From: Clostridia bacterium
GTDB lineage: Bacteria; Bacillota; Clostridia; Oscillospirales; CAG-272
Assembly: GCA_017481495.1 (NCBI GenBank)
Contig: JAFUPC010000022.1
Span: 1 to 36,775 of the forward strand
Direction of reading: 5' to 3'
DNA length: 36,775 nt
The position numbers and the translations under genes are program-made. This document shows positions 7,562 to 16,394 of the stretch, piece after piece; positions within the stretch are counted from its first letter, which is position 1, and every line of letters begins with the position of its first letter. The notes under the pieces were generated by a model, which did not search any database, was not told the DNA's origin, and saw only the letters and a program-made list of their open reading frames with translations.

Positions 7562-8263
7562 ATGAAAAAACGGCAGAAATTTGTATCGTTAATTACGGCT
7601 ACAGCAATGATGTCAACACTACCAAGTGCGGCATATTATATTTTTATTGATGCTGAACAGTTTTATAGCGGAGAATTTACTCCGAGACTGTCTTCGCCTG
7701 AATTGGAATGTGGCTCTGATGGTTTATTATATTATTTTTCTTATACCATATCCGATGAATTTTCGTCTTCGCTGGTATCTTCTATGGAAACTAATATTGA
7801 AACTTGGAATTCTGATACTTATTGCATCTCAATTGACCGTACTACATCATATGGTTCATCTCTTTGCGATTTCCGCACTTACAGTGGTTCTGAAGTTGAT
7901 GATTATGATGTGAAAAGTTTATTGGGATATACATTACTGTATTTTGGCGATGGCGCATATGCCGGTGAGAATACGGGGTATTATGATCCTGCGGATATGC
8001 CGTTATATGATGATTATCACATTGTTGAAATATATCTGAATACTGAACAATTGAACTCCTCTAAATTATCAACAAATCTTGAGAAAATGTTGAAAATTAC
8101 AGCAACGCATGAAATGGGTCATGCGCTTGGTTTGGGTCATATAACAAACAATAAATACCTTATGTATCAGAGTTATGAGGATGGTACAACACCGTTATCG
8201 CCTTTAGAGGATGAACAATTTGCCATATATGAACTTTATCATAATCGTATAGGAGATAATTAA
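7562..8263 (+). CDS. Secreted matrixin-like zinc metalloprotease
   Basis: A 233-residue protein with a Lys/Arg start, a hydrophobic segment and a small-residue end near residue 24 (PSAAYY), a likely secretion signal. The zinc site is HEMGHALGLGH (H183, E184, H187, H193), the extended metzincin motif. Met201 in KYLMYQS follows as the Met-turn. It would cut peptides outside the cell; the target is unknown. The codon use is strikingly AT-rich compared with the flanking genes. Its stop codon is directly followed by the ATG of a lipoprotein gene, so the two are co-transcribed. The protein is short for a matrixin, with no visible propeptide cysteine switch or C-terminal domain. Confidence 0.88.
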   Translation: MKKRQKFVSLITATAMMSTLPSAAYYIFIDAEQFYSGEFTPRLSSPELECGSDGLLYYFSYTISDEFSSSLVSSMETNIETWNSDTYCISIDRTTSYGSSLCDFRTYSGSEVDDYDVKSLLGYTLLYFGDGAYAGENTGYYDPADMPLYDDYHIVEIYLNTEQLNSSKLSTNLEKMLKITATHEMGHALGLGHITNNKYLMYQSYEDGTTPLSPLEDEQFAIYELYHNRIGDN

Positions 8264-9076
8264 ATGCGCAAAAAAATAATCATATTATTTGTATGCCTTC
8301 CATCTTTACTTTTGAACGGATGCAGTGCGAAAGATAATTGGGACACGGAAGAAACGGAAAACTATGCAGAATCAGAGGTAGTTGAAACTGAAGAGTCTCG
8401 TGTGATTATTGGAGAGTTTGGTTTCAAAGACATCTCTTCACTTTCTTCCCCCATTGCTGATATAAACAATATCGAAGCAACTGTTGAACTTTCCACACAG
8501 CTTGTATTGTGTAAGGTTGTTGGACTCAATGAGGTTGTGGTTACGAGTACCAATGCATTTGCATTTCATTATGAAATTGAGATTCTTGATATTCTGATGG
8601 ATGTGAATCAGAATCTCAACATCGGTGATATTGTTGAGATCTCGTCTACGGAAGGCATCATTCAGGCATCGAAAGCCGCCGAATTGATTACGGATGATGC
8701 GCGTGCCAAAAAGTTGGGAATTTTACAAAACGGTCCCTATGCAGATAATGAATATATCCGCTCCTCTCAATATGATGCGATACCGATCGAATACGGAAAA
8801 ACCTATGTTATGTTCCTGAATGACGGTTATCTGGAAAATGAGGGATTATATGCGGAATCTGGATTAGAATTTCTGTATGAATATTCTGACAGTGAAGTAT
8901 ATTATCACAGAAAAGCGGAAAAGGAATCCCGTGATTTAGAGAAACTCTTATCTGATTTAAGAATGAATATATCGAATCGAACGGGACGGGCGGATGAGAT
9001 TGGTCATAGCGATTACATTTGGGAACTCGGTAAACAGCAAGCTGCTGCCAGAGTTGCAGAAAATTCTGATAACTGA
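8264..9076 (+). CDS. AT-rich lipoprotein, unknown function
   Basis: A 270-residue protein with a lipobox LLNGC (Cys about residue 21) after a hydrophobic segment, followed by a Glu/Thr-rich linker. The folded part (about residues 45-225) holds beta-type stretches such as VLCKVVGLNEVVV, HYEIEILDIL, GDIVEISS and YGKTYVMFLNDG. This pattern is common in uncharacterised Clostridia lipoproteins. It starts directly after the protease stop codon, with GGAGAT just inside the protease 3' end. The context suggests a partner, regulator or substrate of the protease, which is inference. No enzymatic motif seen. Confidence 0.8.
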   Translation: MRKKIIILFVCLPSLLLNGCSAKDNWDTEETENYAESEVVETEESRVIIGEFGFKDISSLSSPIADINNIEATVELSTQLVLCKVVGLNEVVVTSTNAFAFHYEIEILDILMDVNQNLNIGDIVEISSTEGIIQASKAAELITDDARAKKLGILQNGPYADNEYIRSSQYDAIPIEYGKTYVMFLNDGYLENEGLYAESGLEFLYEYSDSEVYYHRKAEKESRDLEKLLSDLRMNISNRTGRADEIGHSDYIWELGKQQAAARVAENSDN

Positions 9077-9091
9077 CTACGCTATTCTTAT

Positions 9092-9131
9092 GGATTGTTG
9101 CAAGTTTAATTTGCGGCAATCCTCTTTTTTT
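9092..9131 (+). terminator. Terminator of the protease-lipoprotein operon
   Basis: GGATTGTTGC (9092-9101) and GCGGCAATCC (9113-9122) form a stem with two weak positions, followed by TCTTTTTTT. Confidence 0.82.
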
Positions 9132-9143
9132 ATTATTTTCCTA

Positions 9144-9172
9144 TTGACAATTTTTATTATTTGCTTTATAAT
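9144..9172 (+). promoter_or_regulatory. folC promoter
   Basis: TTGACA (9144-9149), a 17-base spacer and TATAAT (9167-9172), immediately after the previous terminator and 35 bases before the folC start. Confidence 0.88.
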
Positions 9173-9206
9173 AGTGTTGAATCATGTTTATAAAGGAGAC
9201 CTTACC

Positions 9207-10523
9207 ATGACCTACGCCGAAACCCTTGCCTGGATGCATTCCATGCCCCGTGTCCGTACCGCGCCCACGCTTTCCCGGATGGAGCGCCTGCTTGCCCTGC
9301 TCGGCAATCCTGAGAAACTGCTTGCGGGTCGTTTTATCCATGTGACGGGGACAAACGGAAAGGGTTCGGTGTGCGCGTTTCTTTCCACCGTTCTGCGGCG
9401 GCAGGGGTACCGGGTCGGGCGGTTTATTTCCCCTTATATCATGGAATTCCGGGAACGGATGGAGCTGGACGGGGTGCAGATCACGGAGGAAGAAGTCGCT
9501 CTGCTCGGTGAGGAGATCCGTGCGTGTGTGAATCGTTTCACACAGGAAACCGGCGAGATCCCGCTCGAATTTGAACTCGTCACGCTGATGGGGCTGTTGT
9601 GGTTTTCCAGGAAAAACTGCGACCTGGTCGTGATGGAGGTCGGCATCGGCGGCACCTATGATGCAACAAATGTCATCACGCCGCTTCTGTCCGTCATCAT
9701 GCGGGTCGATTACGACCACACCGAGCTTCTCGGCGATACGCTTGCAAAGATCGCAGAGCAGAAAAGCGGGATCATCAAGTCTGGCGCGCCGTGTGTACTG
9801 TATCCAAACGAACAAGAGGTCGAGGCGGTCGTTTCCGCGCGCTGTCATGCGGTTGGTTCCGCGCTTGTGCGCCCGGACACCGCGTGTCTCACGCTCGGTG
9901 ATGCCAGACCCGGCCGGATCTGTTTTTCCTACCACGGGACGGACTATATACTGTCGCTGTCCGGGTTGTATCAGGTGACCAATGCGCTGACCGCCATAGA
10001 AGCTTTGCACCTTTTGCCGTCGCTTGGGTATCCGGTGTCGGAGGAATCCATCCGGGCGGGACTTTCGGAAACGACGTTTCCCGCGCGGTTTGAGGTGCTG
10101 GAAGACGACCCGTATCTCATTCTGGACGGTGCGCACAATGCATCCGGCATTGCGGCGATGGCGGAAAATATCCGGTTCTATTTTCCGGGACGACCGCTTC
10201 TTTATCTCTGCGGGATGCTGTGTGACAAGCATCCCGATGCGGTGCTGTCTGCGGTTCTCGATCCCGAACGTGTGCATTTTGTCGCCTGCATCACCCCGCC
10301 CACGCCGCGCGCGATGGATGGGGAAGTGCTTGCGGGCATCATACGGGAACGGGGCATTGCCGCCGGCGCGTTTCCCGATATTCCGACGGCACTGGATGCT
10401 CTGCGGAAGATGCAGGCGGAGGACTTCGGGGCAGAAAACACGCCGCCCATCCTCTGCTTCGGTTCGCTTTATTCGGCGGGAGACATCCGCCGCGCGTGCG
10501 GACATAGAATGGAAACGGAATGA
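9207..10523 (+). CDS. folC: Folylpolyglutamate synthase / dihydrofolate synthase
   Basis: A 438-residue Mur-ligase-type enzyme that adds glutamate to folates (and may make dihydrofolate from dihydropteroate) using ATP. The nucleotide loop VTGTNGKGS is at about residues 46-54. SPYIMEFRERM is the family folate-loop region, and the C-terminal domain carries ILDGAHN. The open frame extends upstream into the previous terminator, but the true start is set by AAAGGAG (9192-9198) 8 bases before ATG 9207. Length fits the family. It is followed at 66 bases by the glycerate kinase gene with no strong terminator between them. Confidence 0.94.
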   Translation: MTYAETLAWMHSMPRVRTAPTLSRMERLLALLGNPEKLLAGRFIHVTGTNGKGSVCAFLSTVLRRQGYRVGRFISPYIMEFRERMELDGVQITEEEVALLGEEIRACVNRFTQETGEIPLEFELVTLMGLLWFSRKNCDLVVMEVGIGGTYDATNVITPLLSVIMRVDYDHTELLGDTLAKIAEQKSGIIKSGAPCVLYPNEQEVEAVVSARCHAVGSALVRPDTACLTLGDARPGRICFSYHGTDYILSLSGLYQVTNALTAIEALHLLPSLGYPVSEESIRAGLSETTFPARFEVLEDDPYLILDGAHNASGIAAMAENIRFYFPGRPLLYLCGMLCDKHPDAVLSAVLDPERVHFVACITPPTPRAMDGEVLAGIIRERGIAAGAFPDIPTALDALRKMQAEDFGAENTPPILCFGSLYSAGDIRRACGHRMETE

Positions 10524-10535
10524 GACCGTTCCGGA

Positions 10536-10574
10536 GAATGTTTAACGCTGAACATAAAACGTGTATCGCTTCAC
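10536..10574 (+). repeat. 40-base gene-end repeat, copy 2
   Basis: GAATGTTTAACGCTGAACA, then AAAACG, then TGTATCGCTTCAC, starting 12 bases after the folC stop codon. It shares the first 12 bases exactly with copies at 3457 and 13064. Confidence 0.55.
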
Positions 10575-10589
10575 AAAAAAGGAACCCCG

Positions 10590-11825
10590 ATGATGAAATG
10601 TATTCTTGCTTTTGATAAATTCAAGCACTCCCTGACTTCTGCCGAAGCCGCTCGGGCGGCGGAAGATGGCATCCGTCTGGCACTGTCCGACAGAGGACTG
10701 TCCGACAGGGGGGATACGGAAAACCCGGAGATCGTCGTTCTCCCGGTCGCCGACGGCGGGGAGGGAACCGTGGATGCGTTTCTCGCCGCTGTGGAAACTG
10801 CTTCCGCATCAGAAACTGCTTCTGTCGGAACCCGTGTCGTCTGCCGCGTGACACCGCCGCACAAACGCCCCGATGACGGTGTGTGTATCGATGCACAGTA
10901 TGCCGTGACGGAAATGCACCGCAACGGTGTTTCACAGCGGACTGCCGTCATGGAAATGTCCGCCGCATCGGGTCTCGGTCTTGTACCGGAGAGCGAACGG
11001 AACCCGATGCACACGTCGACCTACGGTACAGGTGAGATGATCCGTCATGCGCTCGATCGCGGGGAGCGGCGGTTCTTACTTGGTCTGGGCGGTTCGGCGA
11101 CCAACGACGGTGGGGGCGGCATGGCGGCGGCGCTCGGCGCGGTTTTCACCGACCGAGATGGCAATATCATCCCATGTCCCACCGGCGGAGACCTCTGCCG
11201 CATTGCGGATATCGACCTTTCAACACTTGACGCAAGACTGCGGGAATGCGTGTTCACCGCCTGCTGTGATGTGGACAATCCGCTGACCGGCGTGTCCGGT
11301 GCCGCCGCAGTCTATGCGCCGCAAAAAGGAGCCGTGCCCGACGACATTCCCGTGCTCGATGCGGGACTGGAAAACATCGCCGCGATCCTTTGGCGGAAAT
11401 ACGGCATTTCCGTGGAAACTGTTCCCGGTGCGGGAGCGGCGGGCGGCATGGGCGGCGGTGTGATGGCGTTTCTTTCGGGAACGCTTGCGCCGGGCATTGA
11501 TGCGGTGCTGGATGCCGCCGGACTGGATGCGCATCTCGCGTCGGCTGACCTGCTTCTGACCGGAGAGGGTCGGCTTGACGACCAGACCGTCCGCGGAAAG
11601 ACCGTCTGCGGCATTCTACGCAGAACCCGGGCGCGCGGCGTTCCCGCCCTTGTGTTCGGCGGATGTGTCGAAAAAGAAGCCCTCGCGCTGTACGAGTTGG
11701 GTGCCGCCGGAATCTTCGCCCTCTGCGACCGCCCGATGACAAAAGAGGAATCCATGTCCCGCGCGGGAGAATTGCTGCGCGAACGTGTCCGCGCGGCGGT
11801 GGGGTGTTTTCTTGCGGGGAGATGA
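10590..11825 (+). CDS. Glycerate kinase (GarK/GlxK type)
   Basis: A 411-residue kinase that phosphorylates D-glycerate, feeding it into lower glycolysis. Family signatures include ILAFDKFKHSLTSAEAA at the N-terminus, VLPVADGGEGTVDAF, EMSAASGL, a GGSATNDGGGGMAAALGA motif in the middle, GAGAAGGMGGG, and LLTGEGRLDDQTVRGK near the C-terminus. A short duplicated unit, LSDRG twice around residue 35, reflects a 12-base direct repeat in the DNA and lengthens a surface loop. It lies downstream of folC and could be read from the same promoter. No glyoxylate or tartronate genes are nearby. 2-glycerate versus 3-phosphoglycerate production cannot be told from the sequence. Confidence 0.93.
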   Translation: MMKCILAFDKFKHSLTSAEAARAAEDGIRLALSDRGLSDRGDTENPEIVVLPVADGGEGTVDAFLAAVETASASETASVGTRVVCRVTPPHKRPDDGVCIDAQYAVTEMHRNGVSQRTAVMEMSAASGLGLVPESERNPMHTSTYGTGEMIRHALDRGERRFLLGLGGSATNDGGGGMAAALGAVFTDRDGNIIPCPTGGDLCRIADIDLSTLDARLRECVFTACCDVDNPLTGVSGAAAVYAPQKGAVPDDIPVLDAGLENIAAILWRKYGISVETVPGAGAAGGMGGGVMAFLSGTLAPGIDAVLDAAGLDAHLASADLLLTGEGRLDDQTVRGKTVCGILRRTRARGVPALVFGGCVEKEALALYELGAAGIFALCDRPMTKEESMSRAGELLRERVRAAVGCFLAGR

Positions 11826-11947
11826 GGGGAGGGGAGCGGCTCACGGTGTTTTTTGATTGGAGAAAATCAATGCACCCCCAAAACCATATGCCAACCATTT
11901 TACCGGTGTGTAGTTTGCCTTGTCGGATATGATCTCATCAGCTAAGT

Positions 11948-12000
11948 GTGAAATTCCGGCTTCGCCGAAATAAAGTTTGTTCTTACAGAACAAGTGAACG
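11948..12000 (-). repeat. Hairpin/constant-spacer repeat, two units
   Basis: Two hairpins, TCCGGC-TTC-GCCGAA and TTGTTCT-TAC-AGAACAA (11977-11993), sit between spacers GTGAAAT, ATAAAGT and GTGAACG. These are variants of the GTGAAGT spacer in the array at 22.3 kb. The rest of the 269-base gap 11826-12094 holds a GGCTTTTT-TC-AAAAAGCC hairpin (12036-12053) and no gene. Confidence 0.6.
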
Positions 12001-12094
12001 ATACAAGAATGTAACCCCTCAAAAAAAGTTTTTTGCCAGGCTTTTTTCAAAAAGCCGCGTACCTCTATGTACCCCTATTTAAGGAGCAATTATC

Positions 12095-13009
12095 ATGTCA
12101 GTCAAAGCCAATATCTTCAATATCCAGCGTTTTTCCGTCGATGACGGGCCGGGCATCCGCACGACGGTGTTCTTCAAGGGGTGCCCGCTTGCGTGTATCT
12201 GGTGCCATAATCCGGAGTCGAACAGCCGGGAGCCGGAGCTGATGTATGTCAACACGAAATGTATTGCCTGCGGCGCGTGCGCGGCGGTCTGTCCGGGCGG
12301 CGTTCATGTGCTGGATGCAGAATCGTCGCCCGTCCATATGCTGAAGCGGGAGAACTGTACCGTCTGCGGTGCGTGTGCCGCGGCTTGCCCGACCAAGGCA
12401 CTGGAGGTCTGCGGAAAGTGGGTGGACATCGACGAGATTCTGCGGGAAGTGCTTTCCGATAAAATCTTTTACGAGACGAGCGGGGGCGGAATGACCGTTT
12501 CCGGCGGGGAACCGCTGTATCAGCCCGAGGCGGTCACGGCACTCTGCCGCGCGGCAAAGGAGGCGGGTCTGCACGTTGCAATGGAGACCTGCGGATTTGC
12601 GTCGGCGGAAACGCTTTCCGCCGTTCTGCCGTATGTCGATCTGTTTCTGTTCGATTATAAGGCGGAGGAGGACGACCATGAACGCCTGACCGGCGTGCCG
12701 CTTGCCCAGATTCTGCGGTCATTGGAACTGCTCGACGATGCCCGCGCCGAGGTCATTCTGCGTTGTCCGGTCATACCGGGGTGTAACGATACACAGCCCC
12801 ATTTTGACAGCATTGTTTCGCTTGCAGCACGGTTTCCGTCGGTGAAAGAGGTGCATCTGGAGCCGTACCATCCGCTCGGGATTTCCAAATGCGAACAGCT
12901 CGGAAAAACGCCGGGGTATGACAAACGGGAATTTGCCGACAAAAAGGCACTCGCCGCGCGTGCGGAGGAGATGTCCACCCGCTGTGCAAAGCCGGTGAAA
13001 GTCAACTGA
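12095..13009 (+). CDS. Glycyl-radical enzyme activating protein (PflA-like radical SAM)
   Basis: A 304-residue radical-SAM enzyme that installs a glycyl radical on a partner enzyme under anaerobic conditions. The SAM-cluster motif is CPLACIWC (C30, C34, C37). Two extra 4Fe-4S ferredoxin sites follow at C56/C59/C62/C66 and C88/C91/C94/C98. This insertion marks activases of the glycerol-dehydratase/choline-lyase type rather than PflA of pyruvate formate-lyase. SGGEP (about 143-147) is the SAM amino-group motif. GAGCAATTATC precedes the start. No glycyl-radical enzyme gene lies in the window, so the partner must be elsewhere. The gene ends at a terminator hairpin. Confidence 0.92.
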   Translation: MSVKANIFNIQRFSVDDGPGIRTTVFFKGCPLACIWCHNPESNSREPELMYVNTKCIACGACAAVCPGGVHVLDAESSPVHMLKRENCTVCGACAAACPTKALEVCGKWVDIDEILREVLSDKIFYETSGGGMTVSGGEPLYQPEAVTALCRAAKEAGLHVAMETCGFASAETLSAVLPYVDLFLFDYKAEEDDHERLTGVPLAQILRSLELLDDARAEVILRCPVIPGCNDTQPHFDSIVSLAARFPSVKEVHLEPYHPLGISKCEQLGKTPGYDKREFADKKALAARAEEMSTRCAKPVKVN

Positions 13010-13028
13010 ATATCCAAAGAAAAGTAAA

Positions 13029-13063
13029 ACAGCCGTGGCTTCCGGAATGGAAACTGCGGCTGT
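13029..13063. terminator. Hairpin between convergent activase and tmcAL
   Basis: ACAGCCG (13029-13035) pairs with CGGCTGT (13057-13063), with TTCC-GGAAT-GGAA nested inside. It has no strong T run, so it is a likely but weak terminator for either direction. Confidence 0.6.
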
Positions 13064-13106
13064 CTGTATATCGTTATACAATCCGGCTGTGTATCGTTAA
13101 ACATTC
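13064..13106 (-). repeat. 40-base gene-end repeat, copy 3
   Basis: On the minus strand GAATGTTTAACGATACACA, then GCCGGAT, then TGTATAACGATATACAG. The leading GAATGTTTAA contains the last sense codon bases and the stop codon of tmcAL. It shares 15 bases (TAACGATACACAGCC) with an in-gene segment at 12784-12798 of the activase, probably by chance. Confidence 0.55.
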
Positions 13107-14362
13107 GCTCTCATCCAGTCGGCTGATGGAATCGGTCGTTCCGTCAGCATTCCCCAGAGTTCGTCCGCTTGTGTGTAACGCTTCACAAGTGCTTGCGTTT
13201 TGGCATCCAGTCCTCTGTAAGCGGCAGGGCGGGCAAGGATGGGGAGCGATGCGTTCTTCTGTGCGCGGCGCAGAAAAGCGGAAGCGTTTTCCGTGTCGGC
13301 ACGGGCAAGCAGATTCGTGTAAGGGGGTGGGGACTGCTGTTCAGACAAGGAAATTTCCAGAAGTCCGCACAACGCGGCGCGGCGGATGGCGGCGGAGGTG
13401 AGATTCTTTGCGGCGGCAAGAGACCAAAAACCGGCAAGGTCGGCGGATTCCCGCGCGGCACGGCAGAACCGGTGCGAAAGTCCTCCCCCCAGTCCCGCAA
13501 AATGCGACAGTGTATCGGGCGAAGCCGTCCTGTACCGGTACAGAAGCAGTGCGCCGAGAACGGGGTCGGGATGATGCGCCAGACGGCCGTTGGCAAGTTC
13601 ACAGCGGAGCATCTCCGCACTTTCCGCGGGCAGAAGCGATGCCGCGCGTTCATCCTCTCCCGCTGAAAGGCACGTCCGGATGGCGGATGCGGAGACGATG
13701 GGGGAGGATTCCGGGTTCGGGGCAGACGGTTCCGATGAAAGCGGCGCATCGTGTGCGGCGCCGGCGCGGGGAATGGCGATGGGGGTCATATCCGCACCGA
13801 CTGCCCGGATGGCGCGGAGGTATTCGATGGCAAGAATGTTGTTCGGCGTGCGCAGAACCGCCGCATCGTCTTGCCCCCAGTATGCGGCATATACCTGCTC
13901 CCGTAGAACGGGATACCCGAGCGCGGCGTTTTCGGGCAAAGTTTGCGCCTGGGACAGCGCCGCACGGAATTCCTCGCTGTCAAGCCGGACAGCGGCAAGG
14001 GAAAGCGTGTCAGCAAGCGCATCTTCCGTCACTCCCAGAGGAAGCTCTGCGCCGAAGCACAGCGCATCACATCCGACGGCGGCAAGCAGGGACACCCCGC
14101 CGCGGGCAAACAGCTCCGCCGGGGCAAGCGCGTGCGGGGGAAGCAGTTCCAGCACCACATCTGCGCCAAGGGCTGTCGCCGCGCGTGCACGCGCATATTT
14201 GGACAACATTGCCGCTTCTCCCCGCTGGACAAAACTGCCCGACATGGCGCAGACCACGGTGCATCCGGGATAACGGCGGCGAAGCTCCGCGATCTGCCAT
14301 GCGTGGCCTTTGTGCGGCGGGTTGTATTCGCAGATGATGCCGATTGTAGGTTCTGTTTTCAT
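13097..14362 (-). CDS. tmcAL: tRNA(Met) cytidine acetate ligase (TmcAL)
   Basis: A 421-residue protein of the TmcAL (YlbM/DUF795) family. It uses acetate and ATP to make N4-acetylcytidine at the wobble position of elongator tRNA(Met). The nucleotidyltransferase start GIICEYNPPHKGH carries the HxGH-type motif, followed by MSGSFVQRGEAAMLSKYARA, a strong family signature. The length matches the usual 400-420 residues. The chosen start, ATG 14362, lies one base after the stop codon of the upstream NYN gene. An in-frame ATG at 14389 lacks a spaced ribosome site. This arrangement suggests translational coupling. Ala-rich loops in the second half are longer than usual. Confidence 0.92.
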   Translation of the reverse strand: MKTEPTIGIICEYNPPHKGHAWQIAELRRRYPGCTVVCAMSGSFVQRGEAAMLSKYARARAATALGADVVLELLPPHALAPAELFARGGVSLLAAVGCDALCFGAELPLGVTEDALADTLSLAAVRLDSEEFRAALSQAQTLPENAALGYPVLREQVYAAYWGQDDAAVLRTPNNILAIEYLRAIRAVGADMTPIAIPRAGAAHDAPLSSEPSAPNPESSPIVSASAIRTCLSAGEDERAASLLPAESAEMLRCELANGRLAHHPDPVLGALLLYRYRTASPDTLSHFAGLGGGLSHRFCRAARESADLAGFWSLAAAKNLTSAAIRRAALCGLLEISLSEQQSPPPYTNLLARADTENASAFLRRAQKNASLPILARPAAYRGLDAKTQALVKRYTQADELWGMLTERPIPSADWMRANV

Positions 14363-14363
14363 A

Positions 14364-16394
14364 TCAGCGTTTGAAAGCGAGCGTGACATCCCCGTTATCG
14401 GCGATGGTCAGCTGCATGGTTTTGAGATATTTTGTGAAGAACTGCTGTTTTTCCGAATCGCTCATATGGATGCGCGCGGCATACAGGGCGGAATTCAGCA
14501 CGTCCATCAGGTTCAGATTCAGATTGTTGTCAATATAGCGGCGAATTTCTCTTTGCAGTGAACCGCGGCGCAGCTCCTCGATGCTTCCGGTATAGAAATC
14601 GTCAATATAACAGTAGAATATATCCGCACTTTCCAGCGCGCGCTTGAGGTCGGCACCACAGGCATCGCGTTCCAGCATGACAAGGAAATGCGCATCCGGC
14701 AGGGACGAGATCAGTCCCCAGTAATCGGAGTCGCTGGACACCAGAATGAAGCCGTCCACGTTGTTGCGGTAATGCTCCTCACAGGTGCGCGTGGTCAGGC
14801 GCAGGTCAACGAGCGACTTGTCGGATTTGACACGCTCAATGAGCAGGTATTCGATCGGAATGCTGGTGAACTGTTCCAATACTTTCCAGGTGTCGACGGT
14901 GTTTACGTCGTCAAACAGGATGATGCGGGAAATTTTCTGTGTATATTCAAAGCTCAGACCGCGGAACGTCGCGCAGACCTTGTACGGATCGGAATTTTCG
15001 CAGTCCACCATGACGACGACCTTTTCGCGTGCATCGATGAATTCATAAATGGTGTTCTTGATATAACTGCCCGCGTCGGAAACTTTTGCCATGTCTGTGA
15101 AGCGGTCGTGATGCCAGCTGTACAGAAGCGTGACGAACTTTTTGTCGTTGTAAAGAATATTCCCCGCCTCGCGCGGCATCCAGTTGATGTACATCTGGTA
15201 CGGGTAGCGGAATTTGTTCGCATAATACAGGTCTGCCGCCGCTTTCGTGCCGTTTTCCGTCAGACCGTTTGGCATGATGAACAGCTCGTGGATGTAATTC
15301 CAGTCAAGCCACAAAGGGAACAGTTCCCGGCAGTTGTTGATGCGGTCGGAAATCAGGCGGTTGATCTCGATGATGTGATGGCAGAGCTGTGTGGAGGACT
15401 TTTTGATAAAGCTTGCACCGTCCTCGGACAGCTGCATCAGCACAGCCGACGGAATGTATTCCGGAACGGAGGACACGGAACGGAATTCGTATTTCATCTT
15501 TTCGTTGATGGCTTTGAAATTGCGCTCGATGGCGGTGCGGACAAGACACAGATTGCGGATGATGCGGGCGTTTTTGTCCAGATCCAGCTTTTTGTACACG
15601 GAAATATCGATGGTCTCTCCGCCCGCTTCGTTGAAATATTTCTGCGGCACACCGATGAGGTAGGCGATTTTGGAAACGATCTCGTAGGTCGAGCCTTTCC
15701 ACTGGATGATGTCGTCGGTATTGATGTCGATATAGTCAAAATCATCGCCGTAAAGGTCGGGATGTTTTGATGCGGCGGGAGCGGAGACGGGAGAGGGAAC
15801 GGCGCTTTCGTCATCGGCAGATATTTCCGGTTCTGCGGAGGAAGCCGTTTTTGTTGTATGTTCCGCTTCTTCTGCCGGTACGGATTCCGGTTCTGCCGGC
15901 TGGGGCGTGGGGGCGGTCTCTGCTTCCGGCACAGCCTGTGCCGGGACGGAATCGGTTTTCCAGTCATCATACAGCGGCGGGATTTTCATGAAAGCATCGA
16001 GTGCCGCCTGTTTTTCAGCGGCGATCCGTGCCGCCGCGATTTCTTTTTCGTTCTGTTCATCCGAGGAAGAATGTTCTTCTGCGGCTTCGGTTTCCGCTTC
16101 TGCAATCAATGGCTCCTCCGCGGTGTCGTCCGGTTCTGCGGATTCCGGGGCGGGATGGGGGTCTGACAGCGGCAAGGTCTCCTTTGGTGGCAGGACAGCC
16201 GTGGGAGTTTTCGGTTCTGATTCATTAGTTTCTGTGAGAATAAATTCCGAAAACCAGGAATCCGGGAAAAACATCTCGGCTCCTGCATAAATATTTGTAT
16301 CTGTATCAAAATTTTCTGTGGCGGTATTCCGCTCCTGCCCGGTGTTGTCATCGGGTTGTCTGTCCGGTATTGGATCTTTTTCAGGTAATGACAT
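14364..16394 (-). CDS. Large NYN-domain (PIN-like) protein with acidic linker
   Basis: A 676-residue protein. The C-terminal part (about residues 458-600) is an NYN domain, a PIN-like nuclease fold. Acidic residues are in place: D464 in VVVMVDCEN, DD in ILFDDVN, and D555/D557 in SSDSDYWG. It probably cuts or binds RNA. Residues about 55-225 form a long Glu/Pro/Ala-rich, probably disordered region with EAETEAAEEHSSSDEQ-like runs. Residues 225-455 form a conserved-looking helical domain without a recognised family. The start at 16394 is favoured by AGAGGAG 12 bases upstream; a longer frame to 16535 would run into the promoter. It is co-transcribed with tmcAL. Confidence 0.85.
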   Translation of the reverse strand: MSLPEKDPIPDRQPDDNTGQERNTATENFDTDTNIYAGAEMFFPDSWFSEFILTETNESEPKTPTAVLPPKETLPLSDPHPAPESAEPDDTAEEPLIAEAETEAAEEHSSSDEQNEKEIAAARIAAEKQAALDAFMKIPPLYDDWKTDSVPAQAVPEAETAPTPQPAEPESVPAEEAEHTTKTASSAEPEISADDESAVPSPVSAPAASKHPDLYGDDFDYIDINTDDIIQWKGSTYEIVSKIAYLIGVPQKYFNEAGGETIDISVYKKLDLDKNARIIRNLCLVRTAIERNFKAINEKMKYEFRSVSSVPEYIPSAVLMQLSEDGASFIKKSSTQLCHHIIEINRLISDRINNCRELFPLWLDWNYIHELFIMPNGLTENGTKAAADLYYANKFRYPYQMYINWMPREAGNILYNDKKFVTLLYSWHHDRFTDMAKVSDAGSYIKNTIYEFIDAREKVVVMVDCENSDPYKVCATFRGLSFEYTQKISRIILFDDVNTVDTWKVLEQFTSIPIEYLLIERVKSDKSLVDLRLTTRTCEEHYRNNVDGFILVSSDSDYWGLISSLPDAHFLVMLERDACGADLKRALESADIFYCYIDDFYTGSIEELRRGSLQREIRRYIDNNLNLNLMDVLNSALYAARIHMSDSEKQQFFTKYLKTMQLTIADNGDVTLAFKR

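Noticed and set aside
12784..12798. 15-base match to the gene-end repeat inside the activase
   Set aside because: It encodes the conserved GCNDTQ stretch of the protein, so a chance match is the simpler explanation.
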